DNA of 64,000 nt from Marinobacter azerbaijanicus (GCF_030250645.1 NZ_JASSVS010000009.1:62001-126000), one strand, 5' to 3'. Shown: positions 53,863 through 61,627, counted from the first letter of the stretch. Notes: a model not told the origin generated them from the letters alone. Numbers and translations: made by a program.

Positions 53863-54587
53863 TCAAAATTGTCTTCCAGCGTTGGCTTGATGATCCGGAA
53901 ATAAGGCGAAGCGTCAAAATCCCGTGGTGTGAACAGGGAGTGGTGCCGAACCCGGAATTGCTCGTAAACACAGTCCTCACAGTCAGGGTCGTCACTGGGT
54001 AGCGTTCTGACAACCGGCAGGATTGGGTAACGCAACTGCTGGAAACCCTCTGCAATGAACGTTGAACAGATAGCCCGTGTGGGGTCGCCACTTCCGAACG
54101 CCAGCAACTTGTGCCGGTAGCGCACAGGAACCGGGGGTGTCGGAAACAGGTAACGGGCCAGGTCGAACACGTTCTTCATGTCGTACTGGTGACCCAACCG
54201 GCTTTTGGAATAGTCGGCAAGCTGGCGGATATCCTCCTTACTCAGCCCCACCGGGCGGCAGACCCGGGTGTGGGTATGCCGGTAAAACGATAAGGGGAGG
54301 GTTCGAATCCCCTCCTCAAGATCTGCCTCCACCAGCACATGAGGTTCGCTGTTTGCCGCTGTTCCAAGGCCTGCCTCCGGGCCCAGGTACAACGCAGCAT
54401 GGGACCAGGTGGACTGGGTCAGGAACTTGATGGCTGCACTGATCCGAGTATTGCCCTCTACGAGCACGACGTCCCCCGGTTGAAGCGACTTTTCAAGCGC
54501 TTTCCAGGTGGATGTGCGTACCGAATGCCGGGTGACCTGTTTCGAAAGGTAGGCGGCCAGCCGACGCGATAGCCAGTTCAGCAACAT
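53832..54587 (-). CDS. YiiX/YebB-like NlpC/P60-superfamily cysteine amidase
   Basis: A 251-residue permuted papain-fold protein. It shows QPGDVVLVEGNTRISAAIKFLTQSTWSHAALYLG with the catalytic His63, a conserved Glu87 (LVEADL), and later the nucleophile region RAICSTFIAEGF with Cys174. Relatives cleave amide or isopeptide bonds in peptidoglycan, proteins or lipids. No signal peptide is evident, but the N-terminal helix could be membrane-associated. It has an ECF-type promoter like the TTL cluster, so it could remove side-chain amino acids added by the ligase; this is speculative. Confidence 0.8.
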   Translation of the reverse strand: MLLNWLSRRLAAYLSKQVTRHSVRTSTWKALEKSLQPGDVVLVEGNTRISAAIKFLTQSTWSHAALYLGPEAGLGTAANSEPHVLVEADLEEGIRTLPLSFYRHTHTRVCRPVGLSKEDIRQLADYSKSRLGHQYDMKNVFDLARYLFPTPPVPVRYRHKLLAFGSGDPTRAICSTFIAEGFQQLRYPILPVVRTLPSDDPDCEDCVYEQFRVRHHSLFTPRDFDASPYFRIIKPTLEDNFDYRAIDWSDR

Positions 54588-54628
54588 TATTTCTCCCGGT
54601 TGTTATTGGAGCCTCTGTTGGGAGCAGA

Positions 54629-54654
54629 GACAAACAACCGGGATGACTGTTACA
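54629..54654 (-). promoter_or_regulatory. ECF-type promoter of the YiiX-like gene
   Basis: Read on the minus strand: TGTAAC at 54654-54649, a 15-base spacer, TTGTC at 54633-54629, about 42 bases upstream of the ATG. It has one change (GTGTC to TTGTC) from the consensus. Confidence 0.68.
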
Positions 54655-54671
54655 GCGCCTGACCGGGCAGT

Positions 54672-55082
54672 CTAGGCCGTTGCGGGTACCGGCTGTCTTG
54701 AAAGCGTCAGTGTATCGTAGTCACGTAGCAGGAACAGGGCTGCGCAGGCTGCAAGCATGGGCCAGGCCGCGAAGAACATCAGGTTATCGAAGGGCTGCAG
54801 GTACTTGGCGAAGGCCGAGAGAGTGGAAACACCGTGAAAGATCAGAATGGCCCCGTAAGTCCAGGTTTTCAGAAGACCAGCCACAAACAGCAGGATCAGC
54901 GCCAGCTGTGTAATGCCCATGATGTAGAAGACAGTTTCGCCAAGGCCACCAAGACCGTAGAAAGCACCGAATACCTTGGCGGCATGCTCTGGCTGGACCA
55001 GTTTATCCAGAGTCCAGAACAGGAAGACAACAAAAATACCGAGTCGAAGTAGCAACAGGGCGAGGGGTAACTGCTTGGGCAT
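54672..55082 (-). CDS. DoxX-like four-helix membrane protein
   Basis: A 136-residue inner-membrane protein with four hydrophobic segments (about 6-25, 45-65, 72-92 and 98-120) and the loop FLFWTLDKLVQPEHAAKVF that resembles the DoxX family. DoxX-like proteins occur near thiol or thiosulfate-oxidation enzymes, which fits the sulfur theme of the window, but no specific activity can be read. It is divergent from the NrtS unit, and no ECF-type promoter is visible on its own strand. Confidence 0.75.
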   Translation of the reverse strand: MPKQLPLALLLLRLGIFVVFLFWTLDKLVQPEHAAKVFGAFYGLGGLGETVFYIMGITQLALILLFVAGLLKTWTYGAILIFHGVSTLSAFAKYLQPFDNLMFFAAWPMLAACAALFLLRDYDTLTLSRQPVPATA

Positions 55083-55163
55083 TCCATATCTCCTTCTGAA
55101 TTTTGAACGATCGTTCCAGAGGCATGGGTCGAGTGCAAGAGTTCTGTGAAATCATTCAGATTC

Positions 55164-55189
55164 TGTAACGATAGTGCGACAAGGGTGTC
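55164..55189 (+). promoter_or_regulatory. ECF-type promoter of the small-peptide/NrtS unit
   Basis: TGTAAC at 55164-55169, a 15-base spacer and GTGTC at 55185-55189, 44 bases before the small ORF at 55234. Confidence 0.75.
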
Positions 55190-55233
55190 CGTTAGCTTGT
55201 TGATAAACGCAACTGGCAAGTGTGGAGTCTGTT

Positions 55234-55299
55234 ATGCCAAAAGAAGTCGTTCTGGGCGCGCCCGAGACCGAGAGGATGATCCAGGGTTTCCTTAAATGA
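55234..55299 (+). CDS. 21-residue peptide, possible leader coupled to nrtS
   Basis: A short reading frame (MPKEVVLGAPETERMIQGFL plus a final K) with GGAG six bases before its ATG, sitting directly behind an ECF-type promoter. Its stop overlaps the nrtS start (ATGA), so it would couple translation of nrtS. It may be a leader peptide or the remnant of a longer gene. There is no homology I recognise. Confidence 0.4.
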   Translation: MPKEVVLGAPETERMIQGFLK

Positions 55300-55649
55300 T
55301 GACAGGATTGATCCGGGGTCTGGTCATGCCCTTTTCACGGTTTGCATATCTCTTCCGTCATTGCAAAGAGGCTTGTGAGCTTGCCATCAGCCGAGGTACC
55401 CCGGGACGGGCGGCAAAATTGGCTCTGGTTGTTGGTAGCCTGCTTGTCCTGATTAATCAGTGGGAAGCGGTTGTGGGTAAAGCGGCTGTGGATTGGCTGA
55501 AGCTGCTGCTGACGTACTGTGTTCCCTATCTGGTGTCCACCTATACCAGCGTGAGCAAGGATCTTCATCTGATGCGCCAGTCCCGTATCGTGGAACAGGA
55601 GGTGCATACGGAAGCAGAAAACAAGCGGGCCCGGAAGTCCGCCCTGTAA
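55296..55649 (+). CDS. nrtS: NrtS-family nitrate/nitrite transporter-like small membrane protein
   Basis: A 117-residue protein with two hydrophobic segments (AKLALVVGSLLVLINQWEAVV and WLKLLLTYCVPYLVSTYTSV) that match the NrtS family, whose small members are linked to nitrate/nitrite transport. NQW and TYCVPYxVSTY are the telling motifs. The C-terminus is charged and cytoplasmic. The start codon is at 55296 or the adjacent ATG at 55299. It follows a tiny ORF with overlapping stop and start, behind an ECF-type promoter. The substrate role is by family only. Confidence 0.75.
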   Translation: MMTGLIRGLVMPFSRFAYLFRHCKEACELAISRGTPGRAAKLALVVGSLLVLINQWEAVVGKAAVDWLKLLLTYCVPYLVSTYTSVSKDLHLMRQSRIVEQEVHTEAENKRARKSAL

Positions 55650-55670
55650 CACTTCTGGCCATCGTTTGTC
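55645..55670 (+). promoter_or_regulatory. ECF-type promoter of the glutaredoxin-DUF3179 operon
   Basis: TGTAAC at 55645-55650, overlapping the nrtS stop codon, a 15-base spacer, and TTGTC at 55666-55670, 43 bases before the ATG. One change from consensus. Confidence 0.68.
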
Positions 55671-55713
55671 AGTATTTCTGAAGCACCGCTATTGCGGGCC
55701 AGGAATAGGGGTA

Positions 55714-56082
55714 ATGACGATGTTTTCAGTAAAAACAGGATTACCCGTTGTTGTAGGGGCCTTTCTGATAGCCATGCTGCCGGCCTTCTCGGGCGCGGCA
55801 GAGGTTTATGATAAGCCTCCGGAGCAGGCTATTCCCCAGGTGGTGCTGTTCTCGCAGCCTTTCTGCCCCGGTTGTGAGGCGGCCAAGGATTATTTCCAGA
55901 CTAATGAAATTCCCTATGTCGAGTTCGATATAACCGCGTCCACCCAGGCCAGAAAAACGTTCGAGCGCCTTGGCGGTCGAGGAACACCCCTGTTGTTGAT
56001 TGATGGCCAGCGGGTTCATGGTTTTTCGATACCGGCGGTTGAGCAGGGATTACAGGGGGCAGGTCTCCTGGAGGATAACTGA
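55714..56082 (+). CDS. Exported glutaredoxin-like protein
   Basis: A 122-residue protein with signal peptide (VVVGAFLIAMLPAFSGAA) and a glutaredoxin/thioredoxin fold. The active site is QPFCPGCEAAKDYF (CPGC) and the cis-Pro loop is GGRGTPLLLIDGQRVHGF. Exported glutaredoxin-like proteins would handle thiols or disulfides in the periplasm. The ATG at 55714 is chosen over 55720. Its stop overlaps the start of the DUF3179 gene (TGATG), so both are coupled and share the ECF-type promoter. Confidence 0.87.
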   Translation: MTMFSVKTGLPVVVGAFLIAMLPAFSGAAEVYDKPPEQAIPQVVLFSQPFCPGCEAAKDYFQTNEIPYVEFDITASTQARKTFERLGGRGTPLLLIDGQRVHGFSIPAVEQGLQGAGLLEDN

Positions 56083-57023
56083 TGACGATGCTAACCCGGG
56101 CTCTTATCGTACTGTGTGCATTACTTCTGGTGGCTGCCCGGCCCATGGCCCAGGAAAAGAACGGGTTTGACCTGAGCAATTCATTGATACCGGTGGATGA
56201 GATTCTCAGTGGCGGGCCACCCCGCGATGGTATCCCGTCCATCAATGACCCGAAGTTTGAACCTGCGGGGGATTCCCTGCCGTGGCGGGAAGACGACCTG
56301 TTAATGACCTATGACCAGGGACCGGCGCGGTATGCCTTTCCGATCGGTATTCTGAACTGGCATGAAATCGTTAATCACGAGTCGAACAGTGAGCCTGTAC
56401 TCATCACCTTCTGCCCCCTGTGTGGCACCGGTATGGCCTTTGACCCGGTGGTGGAGGGGCGTCATCTGACTTTCGGGGTTTCGGGGCTGCTCTATAACAG
56501 TGATCTGCTGATGTACGATCACCAGACCGAATCCCTGTGGTCACAGATCGAAGGGCGTGCAATTTCCGGCCCTATGGCCGGCACAGAACTGGAGCCGGTC
56601 GCCATTCGCCATGAGCTGTGGCAGAAGTGGCGGGCCCGGGTTGGCGATAATGGTCTCGTGCTCTCCACCAATACCGGCCATCGCAGGAACTACCGCCAGT
56701 CTCCCTACGGCGACTATGACCACACTGAACGACTGTACTTCCCAGTATCCAGTACCAGCCGGAAATACCATCCGAAAACCTGGGTATTGGGCTGGACCCA
56801 TAACGGTGAGAGCAAGGCCTGGCCTTTTCCGGAGCTTGCTGATCATGATGGCCGGGTGTTGGAGGATCAGATAGGCGGAAAGAAAGTCAGTATTCACTAT
56901 GATGCTGACGCCCCTTCTGCTGAACTTCGGGACGAATCAGGCGAGTTGCTTCCGGCCACCCGGGCCTTCTGGTTTGCCTGGTATACTTTTCATCCCGAAA
57001 CGCAAATATTCGAAGCCGAGTAA
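56082..57023 (+). CDS. Exported DUF3179 domain protein
   Basis: A 313-residue protein with a signal peptide (ALIVLCALLLVAARPMAQ) and a DUF3179 domain. The hallmark LITFCPLCGTGMAFDPVVEG, with its CPLC pair, sits near residue 106, followed by FGVSGLLYNSDLLMYDHQTESLWSQ. DUF3179 biochemistry is unknown; the CPLCGT motif suggests redox or metal binding. It is coupled to the glutaredoxin-like gene, which could service its cysteine pair. Confidence 0.9.
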   Translation: MTMLTRALIVLCALLLVAARPMAQEKNGFDLSNSLIPVDEILSGGPPRDGIPSINDPKFEPAGDSLPWREDDLLMTYDQGPARYAFPIGILNWHEIVNHESNSEPVLITFCPLCGTGMAFDPVVEGRHLTFGVSGLLYNSDLLMYDHQTESLWSQIEGRAISGPMAGTELEPVAIRHELWQKWRARVGDNGLVLSTNTGHRRNYRQSPYGDYDHTERLYFPVSSTSRKYHPKTWVLGWTHNGESKAWPFPELADHDGRVLEDQIGGKKVSIHYDADAPSAELRDESGELLPATRAFWFAWYTFHPETQIFEAE

Positions 57024-57085
57024 TCTCTCAGACCGATGCAGCGAATCCGGGAATCTCTGCCCCGTTCTGGCGTCATCTGAAATCG

Positions 57086-57331
57086 TCAGTTTTTCTTTTT
57101 TGCACTTAGTGCTTGAGCAACCTGCTCGTCAATGCGGCGGACCAGCTCCGGGTCCTGCTTGCCGGAGGAGTGGGCCCGTATAAGGTCGGTGCTGGCACGA
57201 AGGTTGCCGATAAATGAGCGGCAGTCCTTGCACATCATGAGATGCATTTTTACCGACAGCTTCTGCCCTGTGCCCAGCTCGTCATCAATGTAGTCACTGG
57301 CGATCCTGGCCAGATCCCGACACATCAGCAT
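57086..57331 (-). CDS. Zinc-finger (zf-HC2) anti-sigma factor
   Basis: An 81-residue protein with the HC2 zinc-binding motif MHLMMCKDC (His30, Cys34, Cys37) plus Cys4 near the start. It is the cytoplasmic anti-sigma type, with no transmembrane segment, so it could sense redox or metal signals directly through its zinc-bound thiols, as ZAS factors do. It overlaps the sigma gene by 7 bases on the same strand, the usual arrangement for a cognate pair. Confidence 0.85.
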   Translation of the reverse strand: MLMCRDLARIASDYIDDELGTGQKLSVKMHLMMCKDCRSFIGNLRASTDLIRAHSSGKQDPELVRRIDEQVAQALSAKKKN

Positions 57332-57945
57332 TCGCCTGTCTCCTGAAAGGTTTCCACCATAAGGAATATCTTTTGCCTCGCACGGTGTAAAAGTACACGA
57401 AGGTTAGAGGCACTGACATCCAGAATGTTACACACGTCATCGGATTTATGCTGGTGGGCTTCGTAAAGCATCAGGGCGGATCGTTGGGTTTCCGGGAGAC
57501 GGGCCAGATGTTGATCCAGGCAGTCGCTCAGGGCGCCGTTTTCCATGAGTGATTCGGCATCCTCATCGAATCGCAGGGTCGGTGGTGTTGCCCAGCGGCC
57601 GTTCGGGCGAAATCGGTTTGCCAGTTCCGGATCGAGGGACTCGGAAAAGTCAGCGCTGACTTCCCGTTTGTTTTTCCTGAGATGATTCTTTGCCCGGTTG
57701 GCCACAATCCGGTGCAACCAGGTTTTCAGGCCAGACCGGCCCTCAAATTTCTGTATGGCGTCTATGACGGTTACCCAGCAATCCTGTACGGTCTCCTCGG
57801 CAGACGCATTATCAAGGTAATACCTGGCCACGGCCATCATGCCGGGTGTATAGAGTCGGACAGCCTTCTGAAAAGCGGCTTCATTTCCGGATTTCAGGCC
57901 CTGAATCAGGATATCTTCATTAGACTGATGCGTTGCGGTTTCCAT
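57325..57945 (-). CDS. ECF-type RNA polymerase sigma factor
   Basis: A 206-residue sigma-70 of the ECF group: region 2 (LYTPGMMAVARYYLDNASAEETVQDCWVTVIDAIQKFEG, then GLKTWLHRIVANRAKNHLRK) and region 4 (LARLPETQRSALMLYEAHQHKSDDVCNILDVSASNLRVLLHRARQKI). It is paired with a zf-HC2 anti-sigma gene. A TATAAC-N15-GTGTC motif lies 16 bases upstream of its start, so it probably autoregulates. The same motif occurs at ten more sites in the window, suggesting that this factor drives them. Confidence 0.92.
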   Translation of the reverse strand: METATHQSNEDILIQGLKSGNEAAFQKAVRLYTPGMMAVARYYLDNASAEETVQDCWVTVIDAIQKFEGRSGLKTWLHRIVANRAKNHLRKNKREVSADFSESLDPELANRFRPNGRWATPPTLRFDEDAESLMENGALSDCLDQHLARLPETQRSALMLYEAHQHKSDDVCNILDVSASNLRVLLHRARQKIFLMVETFQETGEC

Positions 57946-57960
57946 TCCGTATACCCCCCG

Positions 57961-57986
57961 GACACCTGCGTTAGAGCGTTGTTATA
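57961..57986 (-). promoter_or_regulatory. ECF-type autoregulatory promoter of the sigma/anti-sigma pair
   Basis: Read on the minus strand: TATAAC at 57986-57981, a 15-base spacer, GTGTC at 57965-57961, ending 15 bases before the ATG. This leaves a very short untranslated leader. It is one base different from the group -35 consensus. Confidence 0.65.
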
Positions 57987-58096
57987 AAGATGTTATTGGA
58001 CATCCAGAACTGTCTGGATAATGGTATGTTCCTGCTTGCTGTTATAAGTTCCAGCATTAATGAGTAACTGCTCAAAAAAGTTTAGACGGAAGCAGC

Positions 58097-58122
58097 TGTA
58101 ACATCCAGCGCCGTGCAGTGTC
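58097..58122 (+). promoter_or_regulatory. ECF-type promoter of the TVP38-flavoprotein gene
   Basis: TGTAAC at 58097-58102, a 15-base spacer and GTGTC at 58118-58122, 29 bases before the ATG. Perfect consensus match. Confidence 0.75.
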
Positions 58123-58151
58123 TTTCAGGCAACCGTTTTCATTCTTAACCT

Positions 58152-60353
58152 ATGGATTTAGCTATGAACTCCAAAAAGCTCATTCTGCTTCTGGTCATCG
58201 GTATTGTGGTTGCACTGTTTATTGGTTTTGGCGGCCACGAAATACTGACCCTGGAAAATCTGCAGAAGCACCAGTCCTCCATTGAGCAATGGATCAGTCA
58301 GAATCTGCTGGTGGCAGTTCTCGGCTTTGCCGGCATATACGTGGTGGTCACTGCCCTGTCGCTACCTGGCGCAGCCATTATGACACTGGCCGGCGGTGCG
58401 TTTTTCGGCAATGTGTATGGTTTGATCGCAGTGTCCGTGGCTTCAACCATCGGCGCCTCTATAGCTTTTCTGGTGGCTCGGTTCCTGATGCGGGACACCC
58501 TCCGCGAACGATATGCCGAAACCGTCGCCAGGATGGACCGTGGCATCAAAAAAGACGGCGCCTTTTACCTTGCGACATTGCGGCTGGTTCCGGTATTCCC
58601 CTTCTTCCTGATCAACCTGGCCATGGGCCTGACGGCCATGAAGCTGAAGACCTACGCGCTGGTGAGCTGGGTTGCCATGTTGCCCGGCACTTTCGTGTAC
58701 GTTAACGCCGGCACACAGCTTGCCCAGATTGAATCCACCGGTGACATTGTTTCCGCCGACCTGCTGCTGTCGTTCGCATTGCTGGGTCTGTTCCCGCTGA
58801 TTGCCAAGTTCATCGTTGGCTTTATCCGCAAGCGCCGGGTTTATGCCGGCTGGCAGAAACCCGACTCATTTGATTACAACCTGCTGGTCATCGGTGGCGG
58901 TTCTGCCGGTCTGGTGTCGGCCTACATCGCGGCGGCGGTCAAGGCCAAAGTGGCACTGATCGAGAAGGACAAGATGGGCGGTGACTGTCTCAACACTGGC
59001 TGCGTGCCGTCCAAGGCGCTGATTCGCAGTGCCAAGGCTGCCGACACCATGCGCCACGCCAATCGCTACGGGCTGGAGTCCGTACCGGTGAAAGGATCGT
59101 TCAAGAACATCATGAACCGTGTCCAGGACGTGATTGCCAAGGTAGAGCCCCACGACTCGCCGGAGCGTTACCGAAAACTGGGCGTAGACTGCATCTCTGG
59201 CACGGCCAGCTTCGTATCACCCTGGGAGCTGGAGGTTGTTCATAACGATGGCCGTACCGAGCGACTGACTGCCCGCAGCATTGTGGTTGCCACCGGTGGT
59301 CGCCCGGCGGTGCCACCGATTCCGGGGCTTGCGGAGATGGAGCCTCTGACCTCCGATAACCTGTGGTCGCTGGATACCCAGCCGGAACGTTTGCTGGTGC
59401 TGGGTGGTGGCCCCATTGGCTCGGAGCTGGCTCATGCCTTTGCGCGCCTTGGCAGCAAGGTAACCCAGGTGGAGATGGGCGACCGGATCCTGGCCAAGGA
59501 AGACAGTGACGTTGCCGAGGTGGTAATGAAACAGTTCGAACAGGATGGTATCGACCTGAGGCTGAATCATGCCGCCAAGGACTTTGCCGTTGAAGACGGA
59601 GAAAAAGTGGCTTACTGCGAACACGACGGCGAACGCATCAGGATCCCGTTTGATCAGGTTCTGGTGGCCGTTGGCCGAGCAGCCAACACTACCGGTCTGG
59701 GGCTGGAGAAAATTGGGGTTGAAACCCTGCCCAATGGCACCGTGCCGGTGGAAGAGGATATGAGTATGCGCTTCCCCAATGTGTTCGCCTGCGGCGACGT
59801 GGCCGGCCCCTACCAGTTTACCCATGCGGCCGCCCATCAGGCCTGGTATGCGGCAGTGAATGGCCTGTTTGGCCAGTTCAAACGCTTCCGGGTGGATTAC
59901 CGGGTTATGCCCTGGGTGACCTTCACCTCGCCGGAAGTGGCTCGCGTCGGGCTGAGCGAGGCAGAAGCAAAGGAAAAGGGCATCGCCTATGAGGTGACCC
60001 GTTACGGGCTTGATGACCTTGACCGTGCCATCGCGGAAAGTGAGGACTACGGCTTTATCAAGGTGCTTACGCCGCCGGGCAAGGACAAGATACTGGGTGC
60101 TGTCGTGGTGGGCATGCACGCGGGCGAAATCCTGGCGGAATTCACTCTGGCCATGAAGCATGGCCTGGGCCTGAACAAGATTCTGGGGACCATTCACCCC
60201 TACCCGACCTGGAACGAGTCGGCCAAGTATGCCGCCGGTGAATGGAAGCGTGAACACGCGCCGCAGGGCATTCTCAGACTGCTTGAGAAGCTGCATGGCT
60301 GGCGCCGCGGCAAACAGCCCCGCAACAAGGCTGTAAAGGAAGCAACGACGTAA
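58152..60353 (+). CDS. TVP38/TMEM64 membrane domain fused to a MerA/Lpd-type flavoprotein oxidoreductase
   Basis: A 733-residue fusion. Residues about 1-235 form a VTT membrane domain (LSLPGAAIMTLAGGAFFGNVYG; RLVPVFPFFLINLAMGLT). Residues about 240-733 are a pyridine nucleotide-disulfide oxidoreductase: FAD loop VIGGGSAGLVSAYIAAAV, redox pair [16 protein letters not shown](P) loop VLGGGPIGSELAHAFARLG, FACGDVAGPYQFTHAA, and a C-terminal HPYPTWNE replacing the usual HPHPTxxE. No MerA-like CC tail, so mercury is not the likely substrate; a quinone, disulfide or selenium/tellurium compound is possible. It is driven by an ECF-type promoter and faces the sigma pair. Confidence 0.9.
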   Translation: MDLAMNSKKLILLLVIGIVVALFIGFGGHEILTLENLQKHQSSIEQWISQNLLVAVLGFAGIYVVVTALSLPGAAIMTLAGGAFFGNVYGLIAVSVASTIGASIAFLVARFLMRDTLRERYAETVARMDRGIKKDGAFYLATLRLVPVFPFFLINLAMGLTAMKLKTYALVSWVAMLPGTFVYVNAGTQLAQIESTGDIVSADLLLSFALLGLFPLIAKFIVGFIRKRRVYAGWQKPDSFDYNLLVIGGGSAGLVSAYIAAAVKAKVALIEKDKMGGDCLNTGCVPSKALIRSAKAADTMRHANRYGLESVPVKGSFKNIMNRVQDVIAKVEPHDSPERYRKLGVDCISGTASFVSPWELEVVHNDGRTERLTARSIVVATGGRPAVPPIPGLAEMEPLTSDNLWSLDTQPERLLVLGGGPIGSELAHAFARLGSKVTQVEMGDRILAKEDSDVAEVVMKQFEQDGIDLRLNHAAKDFAVEDGEKVAYCEHDGERIRIPFDQVLVAVGRAANTTGLGLEKIGVETLPNGTVPVEEDMSMRFPNVFACGDVAGPYQFTHAAAHQAWYAAVNGLFGQFKRFRVDYRVMPWVTFTSPEVARVGLSEAEAKEKGIAYEVTRYGLDDLDRAIAESEDYGFIKVLTPPGKDKILGAVVVGMHAGEILAEFTLAMKHGLGLNKILGTIHPYPTWNESAKYAAGEWKREHAPQGILRLLEKLHGWRRGKQPRNKAVKEATT

Positions 60354-60361
60354 AACAAAGA

Positions 60362-60393
60362 AATGGCACCGGTGGTGTAATGCCGGTGCCATT
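60362..60393 (+). terminator. Hairpin after the flavoprotein gene (contains an ECF-like -35 element)
   Basis: A perfect 11-base stem (AATGGCACCGG / CCGGTGCCATT) with a 10-base loop, followed by GGTTTGT. It could terminate the flavoprotein transcript. The loop holds the TGTAAT half of the next promoter candidate. Confidence 0.6.
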
Positions 60394-60401
60394 GGTTTGT
60401 C
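60376..60401 (+). promoter_or_regulatory. ECF-like promoter of the radical SAM gene
   Basis: TGTAAT at 60376-60381, a 15-base spacer and TTGTC at 60397-60401, 35 bases before the ATG. It has two deviations from consensus but the exact spacing; the weakest member of the set. Confidence 0.45.
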
Positions 60402-60436
60402 TGTACAGAGAGATTCACCGTAAACACGGAGCAGCT

Positions 60437-61399
60437 ATGCCCCTGACCGAAACCGCCGAAAAACGTATCCCCGCCGTGGAAGTGCTGGAACCCAGGGCCC
60501 ACGACAGCTGGACCCATACCCGCAACGGCGACCCGCGCGGCTATATTGATTCGGATAGACTCAAGGAACTGTGGATTCACACCGGCACGGCCTGCAACCT
60601 GGCCTGCCCGTTCTGCCTTGAAGGCTCGCATCCCGGCGACGGTCGCATCCCCGGGATGAAGCTCAGCGACGTGAAACCCTTCATTCACGAAGCCCTTGAT
60701 ATGGGCGTGGAGCAGTTCTCCTTCACGGGCGGTGAGCCGTTCGTAATCCGGGACTTCATCAATATTCTGGATTACGCCAGCCACCATCGGCCGTGCTTTG
60801 TGCTTACCAATGCCACCGATCCGCTGCTGAAACGCCGCCATCAGGTGTTGCCGTTGCTGGACAACCCCTACCCGATCCATTTCCGTGTCAGCCTGGACTT
60901 CCCGGACCGTGCCCGCCACGACGTTGACCGGGGCGAGGGTAGTTTCGACAAGGCTCTGGAAGGTATCCGCTGGCTGGTGCACCAGGGCTTCAAGGTTTCC
61001 ATCGCACGGCAGACTGACCCGGATGAGCTTGTTTCCAATGTGGAGTCCGCGTTTCGCGGCATCTTCCGTGAATGGGGCATCCCGGAAACCCTGGCGTTTA
61101 CGGCGTTCCCGGACCTGGGTACGCCAGGCTCGGAGGACGGTAGCCCGGAGATCACGGAAACCTGCATGGAGAAGTATCCTACCAAAGAGGCCCGTTCCCA
61201 TTTTATGTGCACCTATACGCGCATGCTGGTGAAGCGGGGTGAGCGGGTGCGGGTGTATGCCTGTACGTTGGTGGATGATGATCCGCAGTATGACCTTGGC
61301 GGAACACTGGCAGAGAGCATGGATGAGCGCATTATGTTGCGGCATCACCGGTGTTTTTCCTGTTATCGGTTTGGGGCTAGTTGTTCGGCGCCTGGTTAG
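60437..61399 (+). CDS. Radical SAM enzyme with C-terminal Cys cluster
   Basis: A 320-residue radical SAM protein. The [4Fe-4S] motif is CNLACPFC (about residue 54), followed by the SAM-binding FSFTGGEPF. A C-terminal Cys set (YACTLVDDD ... RCFSCYRFGASCSAPG) suggests an auxiliary cluster, as in SPASM/Twitch proteins. The reaction is unknown; peptide, sugar and lipid substrates are all possible. The start at 60437 has CGGAG five bases upstream. It is downstream of the flavoprotein gene and behind a weak ECF-like promoter. Note that a SPASM-type enzyme would also fit RiPP-like chemistry. Confidence 0.85.
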   Translation: MPLTETAEKRIPAVEVLEPRAHDSWTHTRNGDPRGYIDSDRLKELWIHTGTACNLACPFCLEGSHPGDGRIPGMKLSDVKPFIHEALDMGVEQFSFTGGEPFVIRDFINILDYASHHRPCFVLTNATDPLLKRRHQVLPLLDNPYPIHFRVSLDFPDRARHDVDRGEGSFDKALEGIRWLVHQGFKVSIARQTDPDELVSNVESAFRGIFREWGIPETLAFTAFPDLGTPGSEDGSPEITETCMEKYPTKEARSHFMCTYTRMLVKRGERVRVYACTLVDDDPQYDLGGTLAESMDERIMLRHHRCFSCYRFGASCSAPG

Positions 61400-61428
61400 T
61401 TTTTTGTAGGACTGGTTGCTGGGGATTG

Positions 61429-61525
61429 GCGGCCTGGGGGTGGTGTTTTATTTCCTTGGGAAAAAGAACTCGCTTCGCTCAGACACCTTTTTCCTGGCGG
61501 AAATAAAACACCACCCCCAGACCGC
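61429..61525. repeat. Long inverted repeat 1
   Basis: The perfect 22-base arms are 61434-61455 (beginning CTGGGGGTGG and ending TTTATTTCC) and 61499-61520. They extend outward through one mismatch to GCGG/CCGC, giving about 27 paired positions. A nested GGAAAAAG/CTTTTTCC pair lies inside. This is far longer than an ordinary terminator. Likely a strong cruciform/RNA hairpin or an intergenic repeat element. Confidence 0.8.
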
Positions 61526-61627
61526 GGTTGAATCACTGCAATTCGTTGGATTAAAGACAAAGAATTTTTTCAATTGGTTGCTTTCAACGCAAAGTCGGGG
61601 ACGGCATGGCGACTTTGATGACAGAGG

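Noticed and set aside
59217-61348. Long antisense open frames (391 and 382 codons) opposite the flavoprotein and radical SAM genes
   Set aside because: GC-rich coding strands often leave antisense frames open. The sense proteins carry full motif sets, the antisense ones none.
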